From contig JAHLJT010003656.1 in assembly GCA_031308135.1 (NCBI GenBank), positions 69,830,984 through 69,894,983 of the forward strand: a stretch of DNA of 64,000 nt, given 5' to 3'. Source of the DNA: Acheta domesticus. Its lineage: Eukaryota; Arthropoda; Insecta; Orthoptera; Gryllidae. This document shows, piece after piece, positions 1 through 10,990 of this stretch (position 1 is the first letter of the stretch; each line of letters opens with the position of its first letter). A program made the translations under genes and the position numbers. Below the pieces are notes generated by a model. That model saw only the letters and a program-made list of their open reading frames with translations. It had not been told where the DNA came from and made no database searches.

Positions 1-2185
1 CCTTCTCTTGTACGTAAAAAGGCTAAGAGGTGTCATATTTGTTGGTGAAGTTGAAGGAATCAAGTATGAAATGAAAATATGTTACTTACAAAAAGTGTTT
101 TCTGATCGAAAATTATTATTTTCAAGGTCTTAAATTCTTTCATATTTTTGGAAGGTAACTACAATAATAATTTAAAGAACTTTATATAATTAAGTCGTTA
201 AATACTGTTACCGATTTATTTCTTTAATTAAATATTGAAAGAAGTATGCGAAAAAAATATATACATGGTTTTCGGTATATTGTAGAGAATAATATTTAAT
301 TTTCTTTAGTTAGTGAGAAAGAAACAGACAAAATAGACGATAAAAAATATTTATTATATTTTTTACATTTTTCAAACCCAAATGTTCTTAATATTCCCAA
401 CGTTTTTCTGCTGTAAATTGTCTGCAAATAACCTGCAACAAAAGTATTACCGATCTAATAAGAATTGTGTTCTTTGCCAAGTTAATTGCTGAGCAGAGTG
501 TAATAAAATGAAAGAAGCGTTTGCAAGGTAGTAAAACAGAAGAAGAGAAAAGTAATGAAAACGAGTTGTAATGATTGAGATGGGAAGAAGGAAGAAGAAA
601 TAGGTGAATGTATGCGGGATGGAGTAGGAAGCCTTGACGCGGCGAAACCAGTCACCGAAGTTTTTAACGATAAATACCCTACTAAACTCAACTAAATGTC
701 AGCTTCGTATTGGGTTCTGTATTACGTTTTACTGCCCACTATCCTTTCCAAGAGACCCATTTACTTCTGCATTCAAGCTCATCGTCGTCTCTTTCACGTA
801 ACTCATCTTGGAAAAAATATAATGGTCTTAGTTTTTGAAGGTCGAAATCGGACAGAATATAGCCCACGTGTATGAAAACGTAATGAGTATGCCTCTACCA
901 GGATGCTGGTCTGAAACGCGCGCAAAAGTATACTTTCTACCTTGAGAAAGATTTAGCGACCGAAACGTGCGTAAATAAGTGCGAGACCGCCGGGAATAAG
1001 CAACATAGCTCCAACTGGTAGTTTCGTCGGCTCGTAATAGATGTTTCTTACTAGCTGTATCCACGCCGTCTCTCGACAGGAACAACTCCCACATGCTTGT
1101 GAGCGCGTGGGCTGTAGTTATTAGCTACGCGCGTCGGTCGATGAACATCGCTTGCTTCTCCTGTTCTTTAATGATGGATGACGTGAACTAATGGGGCAAC
1201 TCAACAGACTCAGACAATTCATTCTCACAGGTTATGTATCTTCTGACATAAATTGTTTGAATTTCTTTTGTCGAACAATTATTGACCCGCATTATGGTAC
1301 ACAAGGTGACGTCTTGAAGATGAATTCTATCATTCCAATGAGCTGAAAGGAATAATGCATAATGAATTAACAAGACAACTAAGCGCGGGAGGATTGAATG
1401 TCAAGAGTGAGTGCCCTTTGAAAACTGTCCACGATCCTTGATTTCCCTCTACATATTCCCAACTGGCCTGTCCTCAGAGGTGGAAATAAATGGAATTCTT
1501 CATTTCATTTCTGATATACACTTTTATCACCTTATGCATTCCTTACCTTATTTAACAATTTGATATTGATGAGTAGTGTTTTTGAACAACGTATATGAAT
1601 AACTTCACCCTTTATAACTTCTTAAACTTCAATATTTTTTATTGAATAATTACATGCCTTTGGTCAGTTAGGCCCTTGGCAGCAGAGGTTGAACTAATCG
1701 TGTATTACAAATAGAAATGAGTACCTATAAAAATGCAGCTCACGCATCAAGAACACTCTATTTTATGTGTTTAAGTCAAATTCGAAAGGAGGTTATGGGG
1801 GGTCAAAGAATTGTTGGGGCAATTTACATTTTAGTCGGTTACGATGGGGATTCTGTTTACCAAATTCAAGGAGAGACATAGAGGACTTTTACTCTATTAG
1901 ATTAAAGAAAATAGTATTAATAAAATACAAAATATTCGAGAGTGGAAAATTTGGTGGTAATCTACAGGAAATATATTCACGAAAGGAATGGATAAAGACG
2001 ATAACAACAAAGGGTGATATAACATAATATACTTAATCTATTAAAATGTAATTTCAAATATTCATCTCTTTAATTTTTCCAGGGGTAAATTTTAGAAAAA
2101 CCTGTCATCTGGGAAGTCCTCTTGACTTTCACGGTTGCGGAAACACGCGACAACTTGCTACACCGTATCACAAGAACTATCTCCG
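1..2185. other. AT-rich DNA with no recognised gene
   Basis: Homopolymer-rich, AT-rich sequence with stops in all frames. The open frames here are under 90 codons and show no domain, signal peptide or repeat that I recognise. There is no clear exon, RNA gene or transposon end. Confidence 0.6.
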
Positions 2186-2450
2186 CGACCAGCACACGAA
2201 CACGTCTCACGCACCCGACAGCCGCGTCGTTCCTGCGCGGAGACACGCTCGCCGCGGCGGCGGCGGCGGCGGCTCGCGGAAGTGGCGCCTCGCGTGCGGG
2301 GGCGGGGCGGGGAGAGAGAGGGGAGGGAAGGAGGGGAAGGGAGGGGAGGGGCACGTCGCCTGCGGCGGTGCAGTCCGCGCGCGGGTAACGAGCTCTGGCT
2401 GCCGTCGACGCCTCCGTCACTGTCTCCGTCTCCGCCGCCACTCAGGGCCG
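2186..2450. other. CpG-dense GC-rich island with G-rich tract
   Basis: A sharp switch from AT-rich DNA to a segment with many CpG dinucleotides, a short CGG/GCG run near 2255-2275 and a nearly pure purine G-rich tract at about 2297-2352 made of GGGG/GGGA blocks. Overlapping open frames on both strands give Arg/Ala/Gly-rich peptides, as expected from composition alone. It could be a promoter-type CpG island, but no gene is visible next to it. The G-rich tract could form quadruplexes. Confidence 0.55.
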
Positions 2451-2555
2451 GATTGAGACATACGCGCTCCTGGGTTTAAAGTACTGTGTGTGACCTACTC
2501 TGCTGTCAAATGAGAAGGTGACGAAAGGGAACAATTTACAATATGGGTTCATCAA

Positions 2556-2772
2556 TCCTCTGATATGGATTTATACAAGTCAATCTCCTGTTATGGATTT
2601 ATACAAGCCAATCTCCTGTTATGGGTTTACACAAGTCAACCTCCTGATATGGATTTATACAAGTCAATCTCATGATATCGGTTTATACAAGTAAAGCTCA
2701 TGATATCGGTGTATTTAAATCAATCTCATATCGGTTTTTACAAGTCAATCCATGATATTACTTAATACAAGT
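2556..2772 (+). repeat. 28-bp minisatellite, about 7-8 copies
   Basis: Units of about 28 bases of the form CAATCTCCTGATATGGATTT followed by ATACAAGT repeat head to tail. The first four or five copies are close to identical. Later copies drift (CTCATGATATCGG variant) and the last two have small deletions. There are no unique spacers between units, so this is a simple minisatellite. Confidence 0.85.
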
Positions 2773-2929
2773 CAGTTGCAAGAAATCGATCAAATAAAGT
2801 CATTCCCGGTAAGTAGTCTATCCCCTAATATTGACTTATATAAAGACTTCGAAAAGAGAATTTTTACACTAAAAATTCTTAACATTTTCTCCCCGCAACT
2901 CCAGCAGCATATAATTATGAATACGACAG

Positions 2930-3200
2930 ACTGTCCTGGCTAAAGTAATTTGAATATTGTCTGGATGTCCCCGAGCTGAGCGAAATTCCTTGGCTACACT
3001 CCTTCGGGCCTCTGACTCAACGCAGCCTTGATGCGACTACTTACGCGACCGGTGTTACCGCGCTCGCTCTTTCGCCCGCACCAGCGTCATCCTACCAGAT
3101 GTCGCTGCCGTCGTTGACTTTATACACCGGCTGCTATGGTTCAAAGGCGGAATTGCAGATGCCTCTTTAGCCCTCCGAGTCTTTAATCTGTCTGAGTTTT
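2930..3200. other. Moderately GC-rich unique segment, function unknown
   Basis: This stretch has balanced composition and several CpGs, unlike its AT-rich flanks. It has no long open frame and no repeat structure that I can see. On the minus strand a TATAAAG string (around 3119-3125) precedes the GC-rich part, but that alone does not define a promoter. Confidence 0.25.
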
Positions 3201-3217
3201 TAGTCTGACGACTCGAC

Positions 3218-3540
3218 GATGTTTGGAAAAAGGGAAATTCTTAGGAACGTAGTGATGTATCTTCAAAAATTACTCTTTTCAAAAATGTTAAAGAATCTAA
3301 TGAAATTAAAAATTTTGATACATTTTTAGGACCCACACATTTGTGTGGGTTGAAACTCATTTATTTTCGAATATTTCAATGTTTGCGAGAAGGGGCAATT
3401 TTAGGAATAAGACGATGTACCAAAAAAAGGTAGTTTTAAAATCTTTTAATATATAAAATGAATTTTAAAGATTTCACACACATGTAGGACTTACAAAATT
3501 GTGTAACGCAGTTTTTGATTTTATATAGTCGCAAATGTTT
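3218..3540 (+). repeat. Diverged ~160-bp direct repeat
   Basis: Two adjacent blocks (about 3218-3378 and 3379-3540) share the order GATGTTTG..AAGGG..AATTTTAGGAA..GATGTA, then a TTTTAGGAC/GTAGGAC segment and an ATTGTGT/TTTGTGT segment. A third weak echo lies near 3779-3830 (TTTTAGGAATCACAACATTT). Identity is low, so the boundaries are approximate. It may be an old satellite or transposon piece. Confidence 0.4.
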
Positions 3541-4239
3541 TACATAATGAGCATCTTGTTCTAGTGCGACGATTGCAACCAATATTTTACTTTGTCGGAG
3601 GTATCCAACTTTGGTCCGTTATTCGTCACTAGTGAAATCTTTCTAATACGAATTTTCCAAAAAGACGCAATTTTGTATTTATCAATTTAACTTTGGAATG
3701 AATGAAAAAACGTTTTTGAGAAATGAGAAATCAATGAAGAAAGGGAGATGTATAACCAATACAAAATGTATTATACATTTTAGGAATCACAACATTTATT
3801 GGTTTGTAATACCTAATTTTCCAGAGTAATATTCAATTTGTAATTATAAAAGTAGATCCTAAATCGCACAATCGTGTTTCTGAATGAAAACACACATATT
3901 TTAGCAAGAAGTACGTATTTTAACAATTAGACAATATTACATTTCATTTACTCATGCATTTACGAAGCAATTTTTTAAAAACTAAAACCGCAAAATAATA
4001 GATAAAAATTTAAGTATTACCTAAACGTACACGCCTTTAGACTCCCATGGTACCAATAAAAGGTTTTGAATTTCGACTAATATTTCAATTTGCGAATGGA
4101 GAGTGGTTGGGTGAATGTTAAACGGTCCGCGCGCAAACGTCCCGCTGCCCTAGCGGTAGCAGAAGAGCAAAATTCGCTGTCAACCTGACCCGCACAAATG
4201 TTTGGGCAATGTCTGAAAGGGTTAGTGTTGGTGACAGAG

Positions 4240-4736
4240 AGATTCCTATGGCGTCGGATTTTCTATATTAGCTGCATACTAGCTAGTTCGAATGCAGCTA
4301 TTGTCTGGAGGAGAATTCTAGCGATCGACTGCTCTTTAGAATAACCGTGGTTTCTCCGATCAACACCAGGCGAATACTGAAGAAGTATCTTCACAAAAGA
4401 GCTACGGACCGCATACGATCTTTCCTTTCTCATCTGTACTTCTGATTTTTCCCTTACACAATTACTTTTAGATGTGCTACACTACCACACATGTCGGTGG
4501 GGGAGTGTTTGGGAGGGGTAGTAAGAAACTTACAGCTTGTCCCGACTGGGACAATGTCACGCTGGAAGGAGGACCTAGTGGAGGGAAACACCAGTTGGAA
4601 ACACAGGAAAAGCAAGTTGAGGTGTAGTTCGGCGCCATATATCACGTTCCAGCCTAAGACACCCTTCCCTCCCGAGATAAAAAGTGCACGATTAATCAAT
4701 TACGATTACTTACTTACGGTTAATAGTTTGTTTAGT
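4240..4736 (+). mobile_element. tRNA-derived SINE (family A), 5' head decayed
   Basis: The body follows the same order of blocks seen in the other family A copies here: TAGCTAGTTCGAAT, TGTCTGGAG..GAATTCTAGCG, CTGCTCT, TCTCCGATCAACACCAGGCG, CGATCTTTCCTTTC, CTACACTACCACACATGTCG, GCTTGTCCCGACTGGG and GTTCGGCGCC. The tRNA-like head is not clear. The 3' end runs directly into an inverted partial copy at 4737, making a tail-to-tail pair. Confidence 0.75.
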
Positions 4737-4970
4737 GATTCTGAGCGGGTCAACTGCCAAGATCATTAGTTCCGTAAGTGCAGGGCATGTTTTTATAGCG
4801 GGAGGTGACGGTGATCTTACCTGCTGGATGCCGAGATCCAGCGCTGACTACTCTTCGGCTTGCAGCGTTTTCCCCAACCAGCTATCTCCCACCAGCGGGG
4901 CTCCGCCCCTCCGGAACAAGCTGTAAGCTCCCAATATGTGTGGAAGTGCAGTGAATGTAAGTGTACCACC
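4737..4970 (-). mobile_element. SINE family A, 3' part, inverted
   Basis: Read on the minus strand this is the 3' half of the family: the TTGTTCCGG..GGGGCGGAGCCCCGCTGG block, the GGTGGGAGATAGCTGGTTGGG block, the GATCACCGTCACCTCCC block and the CACTTACGGAA..CTTGGCAGTTGACCC terminus. The tRNA-like head and EcoRI-site (GAATTC) block are missing, so it is 5'-truncated. Its 3' tail abuts the 3' tail of the plus-strand copy. Confidence 0.7.
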
Positions 4971-5132
4971 ACACGAGAAGAATGACCATAGCTGTCGACG
5001 GGTGCGGAAGCAGTAAATATGTCATCAATCAACTACTTGGTGACATATGACTGCCACTGTTTGCACCACACCTTTCTCCTTATCACGGCCTCACCACCGC
5101 AGCTACCTCTAAGCTCCGGACGGGATTCCCGG

Positions 5133-5173
5133 CATGTGTAGTGTAGTGCATCTTACATGCACTACACTACATG
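5133..5173. repeat. Palindrome made from a SINE block
   Basis: CATGTGTAGTGTAGTGCAT is followed after five bases by its near-perfect inverse ATGCACTACACTACATG. The arm is the GTGTAGTGTAGTGCATG block of SINE family A, so the palindrome came from inverting part of the element. Further ATGTAGTGCATGTAGTG copies follow it. Confidence 0.75.
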
Positions 5174-5231
5174 TAGTGCATGTAGTGTACTACACGCACA
5201 TGCCGTGTGCCGTACACACGCACACGCACAT

Positions 5232-5304
5232 CCTTGTCATATTCTACTCGTACACACACACAGTGTGTGTGTATGTGTGTGTGTACGAATAGAATAGGAC
5301 AAGG
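5232..5304. repeat. Long imperfect hairpin with CA/GT arms
   Basis: The left arm CCTTGTCATATTCTACTCGT plus a CA run is matched by a GT run plus ACGAATAGAATAGGACAAGG on the right. The arms are about 30 bases with only a few mismatches. The right arm (AGGACAAGG) belongs to the SINE body, so the left arm is probably an inverted copy of it. Confidence 0.8.
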
Positions 5305-5345
5305 AATGAAAAGGAAAGATCGCGCGCTCCTGGCCCGTTGCCACC

Positions 5346-5756
5346 GCAGCCTCCCCTGCACGCCCGGTAATTCTTCCGCCGCTCCGACCTCCACCCCTGC
5401 GGCGCCGCCCACTCGGCCGCCCCCCTCGCCGCCGCCTGCTCCGCCGCGAGCGCCCTCACCTTGAGCCGCGGAGGCGGCAGCAGCGGTTGCGCCGTTGCGT
5501 CAGCGATGTAACGGCGAGAGCGGCGCACCGCTGCAGCGCACCGCAAGCCGCCGCCGCCGCCGCCGGCCGAGCCACTGATGCCGCTTATGTAACGAGCGCG
5601 TCACCGCCCCCGCGACGGAGCCGAGCGTCTCGTCGCGACGCGACGCGCCGTGGGGAGGTGGTAGGGGGCACGGAGGATACGGTGACAGTGCATAAGAGTC
5701 GCGGAAATGATGGCAACGACGGCGGTGGAGGCGGCAGGAATTGTGGTGGAGGTGGC
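5346..5756. other. CpG-dense island with CGG/GGC triplet runs
   Basis: Very GC-rich and CpG-rich DNA with a GCCGCC run near 5548-5568 and a GGCGGTGGAGGC-type tract at 5718-5756. Open frames on both strands are Ala/Arg/Pro/Gly-rich shadows of composition. SINEs flank it on both sides. No gene is recognised. Confidence 0.55.
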
Positions 5757-5783
5757 GGCAGTGGTTGATGGATTGGGTAATTG

Positions 5784-6311
5784 TGATTCCGGGCGTGTCA
5801 ACAGCTACGGTCATTGGTTCTGTAGGTGTAGTGCTTGTTTTTGCTCGGATGGTGTCGGTGATCTTGCTGATGGCGAGAACCGACGCCGACGTACCGATGG
5901 CTATCGGGCTTTTCCCCTATCCATGTATCTCCCACCAGCGGGGCACCGCCCCTGCTGGGACAAAAGCTCTAAGCTCCCGACCGGTCTCCCTGCATGTGTG
6001 GTAGTGTAGTGCATGTTAGTGTAAGTATGTGCATAAGGGGTGAGGGTAGGAAAAGGAAGAGGAAGGAAAGATCGCGCGCGGTCCGTAGCCTGTTTGTTAG
6101 TGTACTGTTCTCATATTCGCCTAGTGTTGTTCGGAGAAACCATGGAAAACTACCGATCAGAGCAGCCGGACGCTAGAATTCTTCTCCAGACAGTGACAGA
6201 ACTCTATCTAGCTTGTGTCTAAAATTCTAGCGCGCCGTCGGGACTCGAATCTAGGATCTCCCGGTCAGAGGCACTGCAGGGACAGCAGTTGATGCCCTGA
6301 GCCACCTCCCC
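5784..6311 (-). mobile_element. Near full-length SINE family A with tRNA-like head
   Basis: On the minus strand the element begins at about 6311 with a tRNA-like head: GGGGAGGTGGCTCAGGGCAT (A-box type) and, about 40 bases on, GATTCGAGTCCC (B-box type). These are pol III internal promoter signatures. The body then carries AATTCTAGCGTCCGGCTGCT, TGATCGGTAG, CGCGCGATCTTTCC, CACTACACTACCACACATGC and GACCGGTCGGGAGCTTAGAG. It ends in TTGACACGCCCGGAATC. The length is about 528 bp. Similar strings GGCAGTGGTTGATGG (5757) and GGCAGTGATGCTGATGG (6317) flank it and may be a decayed target duplication. Confidence 0.85.
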
Positions 6312-6469
6312 GATATGGCAGTGATGCTGATGGAAACAGGAGAGACCTTGACCGCCGGGGTGGCGGCTGTTGTGAACTGAAGCAAATTTTAATGCGGCGA
6401 TAGAGGAAACGCGAAGATAGCAGCGCCAGCGTCCGAAGGCAGCTAGGGTTGTGGTAATGGTGAAAGCGG

Positions 6470-7015
6470 CAGAGAAGGAGAAGATAGAAGGAGGTGGAAT
6501 TAGAGAGTGGTGCATGGAGGAGGAAGAAGGGGAGGTGGTGGTGGAAAAAGGAAGAGACAGGCGTGGTAGGAGAGGAGGAGAAATGGTAGGAGGAGATGGA
6601 GGTGTTAGGAGGTGACAGAGAAAGGAGATGGAGTTAGAAGGGAAGGTGGTGGTGGTGGTTGAAAAGGTAGTGAAAGTGATGGTCGAGGAGATGAGGAGGA
6701 AATGGAAAGTGAGGCGGAGATGGAGGAGAAGAGTGAGGCGGAGATGGAGATAGAGGAGAAGAGTGAGGCGAAGATGGCGGAGGAGATGGAGGAGGAGATG
6801 GAGGAGGAGATGGAGGAGGAGACGGAGGAGGAGATGGAGGAGAAGATGGAGGAGAAGATGGAGGAGAAGATGGAGGAGGAGATGGAGGAGGAGATGGAGG
6901 AGGAGATGGAGGAGGAGATGGAGGAGAAGAATGAGGCGAAGATGGCGGAGGAGATGGAGGAGGAGATGGAAGATGAGAGGGAGGTAGAGATGGAGGGGAG
7001 GAGGAAGAGGGAGTG
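6470..7015 (+). repeat. Purine-only tract, (GGAGGAGAT)n minisatellite core
   Basis: About 550 bases of almost pure A/G on the plus strand. The core at 6700-7000 is a head-to-tail array of ATGGAGGAG and variants (GAGAAG, GAGGCG). It produces long shadow frames in all three phases: Glu/Met-rich, Arg-rich, and Ser/Pro/Leu-rich on the other strand. None is a real gene. Long mirror-symmetric purine tracts of this kind can form triplex DNA. Confidence 0.85.
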
Positions 7016-7189
7016 TGTGTTGGCACGCAGCGCCGACACCGGTGTCCTCCCCGCCGCTGCGGCTGCCGCTGGCACCTCCGCCTGTGTGATGGCTCACGAT
7101 GTAGCGAGGAGGCGTTTAATTACCCGTTTTAATTCCGCGATATTTGCAGGCGATTGTGCGGCGAGGACGCATTCGTGACGCGAGCAAAC

Positions 7190-9885
7190 ATCATCCACAG
7201 CCGAGAAGCAAAAAATGAATGAAGAACACGATTTACAGACAGTATGATCTGCTTGCAATGTAATCGGCATGTGACAAAAATCCATCATATAAGGAAATGC
7301 CTGTTTGATGAGAACCGTAAGAGGACTTCACTAATTTAACTGTAGTTGGCACTAATGTGGCAGGGAAAGAAATGAATATCATTTAAAATGGAAATAAGCT
7401 GGGAAGGCTACGAGTTATTTCGATGCGCGTATTTTATTTTACTACGGCTATTATTACGTTGTTTTCTTGCAACATTGTAGACAATTTTTTAGATATATGT
7501 ATGTTTAAAGCAACATATAATTTTGTATTTTCACTCGATAAAATTATATTTCTTGCAATTCTGTAACGCAATCGTTTAATGAAACGAATTTATGAGTCTT
7601 GAAGAATTGTTAGATATGGTTGTTTTGTAAAATGTATCCCTACAAGCATTTGATCAAAGTATTCAAAAGCTTAATATAAAAAAGAAACTCTTCCGGTGTA
7701 AATGGAAGGATATCCGTATGATTTGAAAATGAAGCAATACAATTACAAAGGTTGAACAGAAAATGTCAGATGATATATGCCAGATCAAATTGTTCATTTT
7801 TCTTCGGGTTGTTTAAATCATTTGAGGAGTTGCATTATCCATAATATCTGTGGATTTCCTACGAATGTCAGTATCTTACAGTGCTTATGGTTCAAACCTT
7901 GAGAGTGAAATATATAGAATAGTAATGATTTCTCACTGATTATCTGAGTGGATTTTCAGTCAATTATATTTGTTATTGTTCAGTTTAAAACATTCCACGA
8001 ACAGGAGAGGAGTTTCACTGTTGCATTTGAAGACGGTTTTCTGCGAAAGACAAAACATGATATACGTCTTATAATCTGATGATTTGGTGTTCTGAATTGA
8101 AAAGCAGACATTTTTTCGTGTGAAGTGCAATTGACTTAGGCGAATTTTAATGCAACTTCCTAATCATCCAACATATCCTATATCTGGAAGGTACTGAAAC
8201 ACTTCAATTTATTGATTATAAAAACCGAATGCAAAATTGAAATAGGTACTACATATAATTATTAGATTTTGTTTATTAACTTTATTAATAATTTAAATAA
8301 CCTATATTCACTTGTCTCCAATTTTAATTTCAAACTTGATGGTTTGTATAAAAAAATGTCAATAACATCAACATAACCTTTTGATGTCGAAATTCAAGTG
8401 CTGGATAACGTTTTAATACCTTATCTGTTTTAGAAATCTTGTCTGTAGTTATGTATTGTATTATTTAACATCTTAACAAGATCTTTCTCCTGTACCACCT
8501 ACTGCTGCTTGGTGCTATTTACCCCGATTTGCTTCGGTTGTCGTCTTATAAATTACTACACTCTTTCCTTGGTTTAGTGTACGTTCGTAAACTGAAATCT
8601 TAATGACTTTTGTGAGTATCGTAATCTCGTTGATACAAATTCTTTATTTTGAAGCGACTGAGACGACATTTAGTTTCTTTTTTAATAATATCAAGTGTTA
8701 GTTGTATCAAAAGAAAATATTTTTGTGGTACTGTTATAGTAAAACGGTCATTTACTAGTTACGTTTAATTATATTATATTAATGTATAAATATATTTAAT
8801 TGTATATAAATATAGTATTCTTCCATCAGGTTTCAAAAAATCTTCTTGCAGTATTAATGAAGATCTATTTCAATTATTCGCTAGACACCGAGACTTAGGT
8901 GGTAATATTTTTTTTCTATTCGAAAAGAAAATTAATATTTTTGATAAAACAAGTTACAGCTTTCGAAGAATAATTCCTTGTCTTTATTACAGGAAGTCTT
9001 AAGGTGCATTTCCCATACTTTTGGGCGGACTATTGGAAAAAATGAAAGAAATCTAAAAATTGAGCTGGCATATTTTCGGGAGTAAAGTTGTTGATCTTCT
9101 AAAGTAATGTTGATTTTTTCTTGAATATTCAAGAAGATTTTTAATTGCTAATAATATTTTGTTAATAATAGTTTACAAGTTATCTTTCTGCCCCATTAAA
9201 TCTGGTGATTTTTACACGAAATATAGATTATTTGCTCTTATTAACTGATATTATTACAAAGATACTTTTACAAATTACTTATAATTTTAATAATATATTG
9301 AAAGTTCAATGAGTATATACGTCTGTTGTATATCTTATTTTTTGTAATGGTTTAATGACCTTAATAAAACAGCCATGGTAATTTTATAACACTTTCTTTA
9401 TTGTTATACATATATTAACGTTTCAATCATGTTTTGAATGGTCTTTTTCAAAATCTAGTCTCCAGAACTTGGCATAATAGATAAAATCGTAGCATGTTAA
9501 TAAAAAATTGCCACTTAGATATAAAAAAATCTGTCACTCTGTAAAATTTATCCGGACAACTGGAATATATGTGAATATATAGATATATATTGAAATTAAT
9601 AGAATGAGCGCTATCATTTGTAAAATTACTTCATTTTCATAACCAATTACAATAGATTTGTAGCTAATCGGTTATTTTGGTTTGTGATTTGCATTCGATC
9701 TATCGGAAGCAGTCGAAATTTCATTACTGCAAGCAAGTGCGCGAGTAAGAGGTTATAGTAGTGGAAGTGAAGATAACGAGTTATTTGTAAGTTTGAAGAT
9801 TGAATGTTTTCCAATGCAAAGATTAGTGGGTGTGTAAAAATGCAATGTCCAGCTTTGTTTGACACATCTGTCATACTTACCAGTT
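7190..9885. other. AT-rich DNA, nothing recognised
   Basis: About 2.7 kb of AT-rich sequence with only short open frames and no repeat unit, transposon terminus or RNA gene that I can identify. Confidence 0.6.
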
Positions 9886-9889
9886 TATG

Positions 9890-10395
9890 GCGCCCTCCAT
9901 CGGTAATGCTGGAATTGAATAGGATGATGGTCCACCTTTAGTCTTGATGACAGCTTCCACTCTCGCAGGCATACTTTCAATCAGATGCTGGAAGGTTTCT
10001 TGGGGAATGGCAGCCCATTTTTCACGGAGTGCTGCACAGAGAAGAGGTATCGATGTAGGTCGGTGAGGCCTGGCTCGAGTCGGCGTTCCAAAACATCCTA
10101 AAGGTGTTCGATAGGATTCAAGTCAGCACTCTGTGCAGGCCAGTCCATTACAGGGATATTATTGTCGTGTAACCTCTCCGCCACCAGGCCGTGCTGTATG
10201 AACAGGTGCTTGATCGTGTTGAAAGATGCAATCGCCATCCGCGAATTGCTCTTTAAGCAAGAAGTTGTTTAAAACATCAACGTAGGCCTGTGCCATGATA
10301 GTGCCATGCAAAACAACAAGGGGTACAATCCCTCTCCATGAAAAACACGACCACAGAAAAACATCACCGCCTCCGCGCCCGGATACTTTTGATCA
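9890..10395 (-). pseudogene. Tc1/mariner transposase relic (C-terminal part)
   Basis: Translated on the minus strand from about 10382, one frame reads VFLWSCFSWRGIVPLVVLHG, then TIMAQAYVDVLNNFLL, then DCIFQHDQAPVHTAR. A shifted frame continues VMDWPAQSADLNPIEHL, a stop, then DVLERRLEPGLTDLHRY. These are the conserved C-terminal blocks of Tc1-type DDE transposases, including the second catalytic Asp (in FQHD) and the third (in SADLNP). Stops and at least one frameshift make it inactive. The N-terminal DNA-binding part and terminal inverted repeats are not visible. It would have encoded the cut-and-paste transposase of a TA-targeting element. Confidence 0.92.
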
Positions 10396-10484
10396 CATAG
10401 CGTGCGTAATCTTGGAAATAAGCTCTTCAATTGATGTAATTTTGTATATTCGCAGTGTCCTGTCGCTTCCATTTGATCCTGACC

Positions 10485-10990
10485 CCCACGCGACGACTTG
10501 CATTCCGAGGCTGGCCACCCCTCCGCGGCGCGCAGTGGTCCACAGCGGGCATCGGCGAGGGGAGTGGCAGGGGGCGGGGCGCGGGCGGCAGGCGCAGCGT
10601 AAGCGCCTGCTAATTGATGCTAATGAGCAGAGCAGTGCGATAATTTAATAGCGCATTTCGGATGCAAATACGGCACACGCGGCCCCGCCCGTGCCTGAGA
10701 TCCCCGCGGGCGCCCGGCCAGGCGTACGCTCCCCGCCTTCGCCCCACGCTCCGGCCGCGCGCCCACGCTCCGCCCGCCCCGCCCTCTCCACCTCTCTCGC
10801 CCCCTCCCACTCACCCACTGGGCCCTCCTCTCCCCCGGCCAGCCCCTCGACTCCCACGCCCAACACACCGCATCTCTCTCTCCTCCATGCCGCTTATCTT
10901 CCGAGCCCTCCCCGCCCCTGCCAGCTCCGCCAACCCCTCCGCATCCTCGTCCCGCCCACTTACTCTCGTTTCGCACAGCTTTATCGCCTA
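10485..10990. other. GC-rich island grading into C-rich pyrimidine tract
   Basis: The left part (10485-10760) is CpG-dense. The right part (10760-10960) is CCCGCCC/CTCTCC-rich on the plus strand. Open frames on both strands are Pro/Arg or Gly/Arg-rich and have no domain. It lies just upstream (in the transposase sense) of the Tc1 relic, but I see no link. Confidence 0.5.

Larger units (their letters stand above)
5095..5345 (-). mobile_element. SINE family A fragment with inserted palindromes
   Basis: The blocks TAAGCTCCGGACGGG..GGCATGTGTAGTGTAGTGCAT and AGGACAAGGAATGAAAAGGAAAGATCGCGCGCTCC..GCCCG match the central part of the family read in reverse. Between them the copy is altered by two hairpin-forming expansions and CA/GT runs. 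The 5' and 3' ends are missing. Confidence 0.6.

Noticed and set aside
2556..2772. CRISPR-like direct repeats of 28 bp
   Set aside because: The units are contiguous with no spacers, diverge gradually, and the surrounding DNA is eukaryotic. It is a minisatellite.
5741..6004. 87-codon hydrophobic plus frame resembling a membrane protein
   Set aside because: It lies inside the SINE at 5784-6311 read in the antisense direction. The hydrophobicity is incidental.
6219..7178. Long Leu/His-, Ser- and Pro-rich minus frames and Glu/Met-rich plus frame
   Set aside because: Shadow frames of the (GGAGGAGAT)n purine tract. The 292-codon frame also runs through a SINE.
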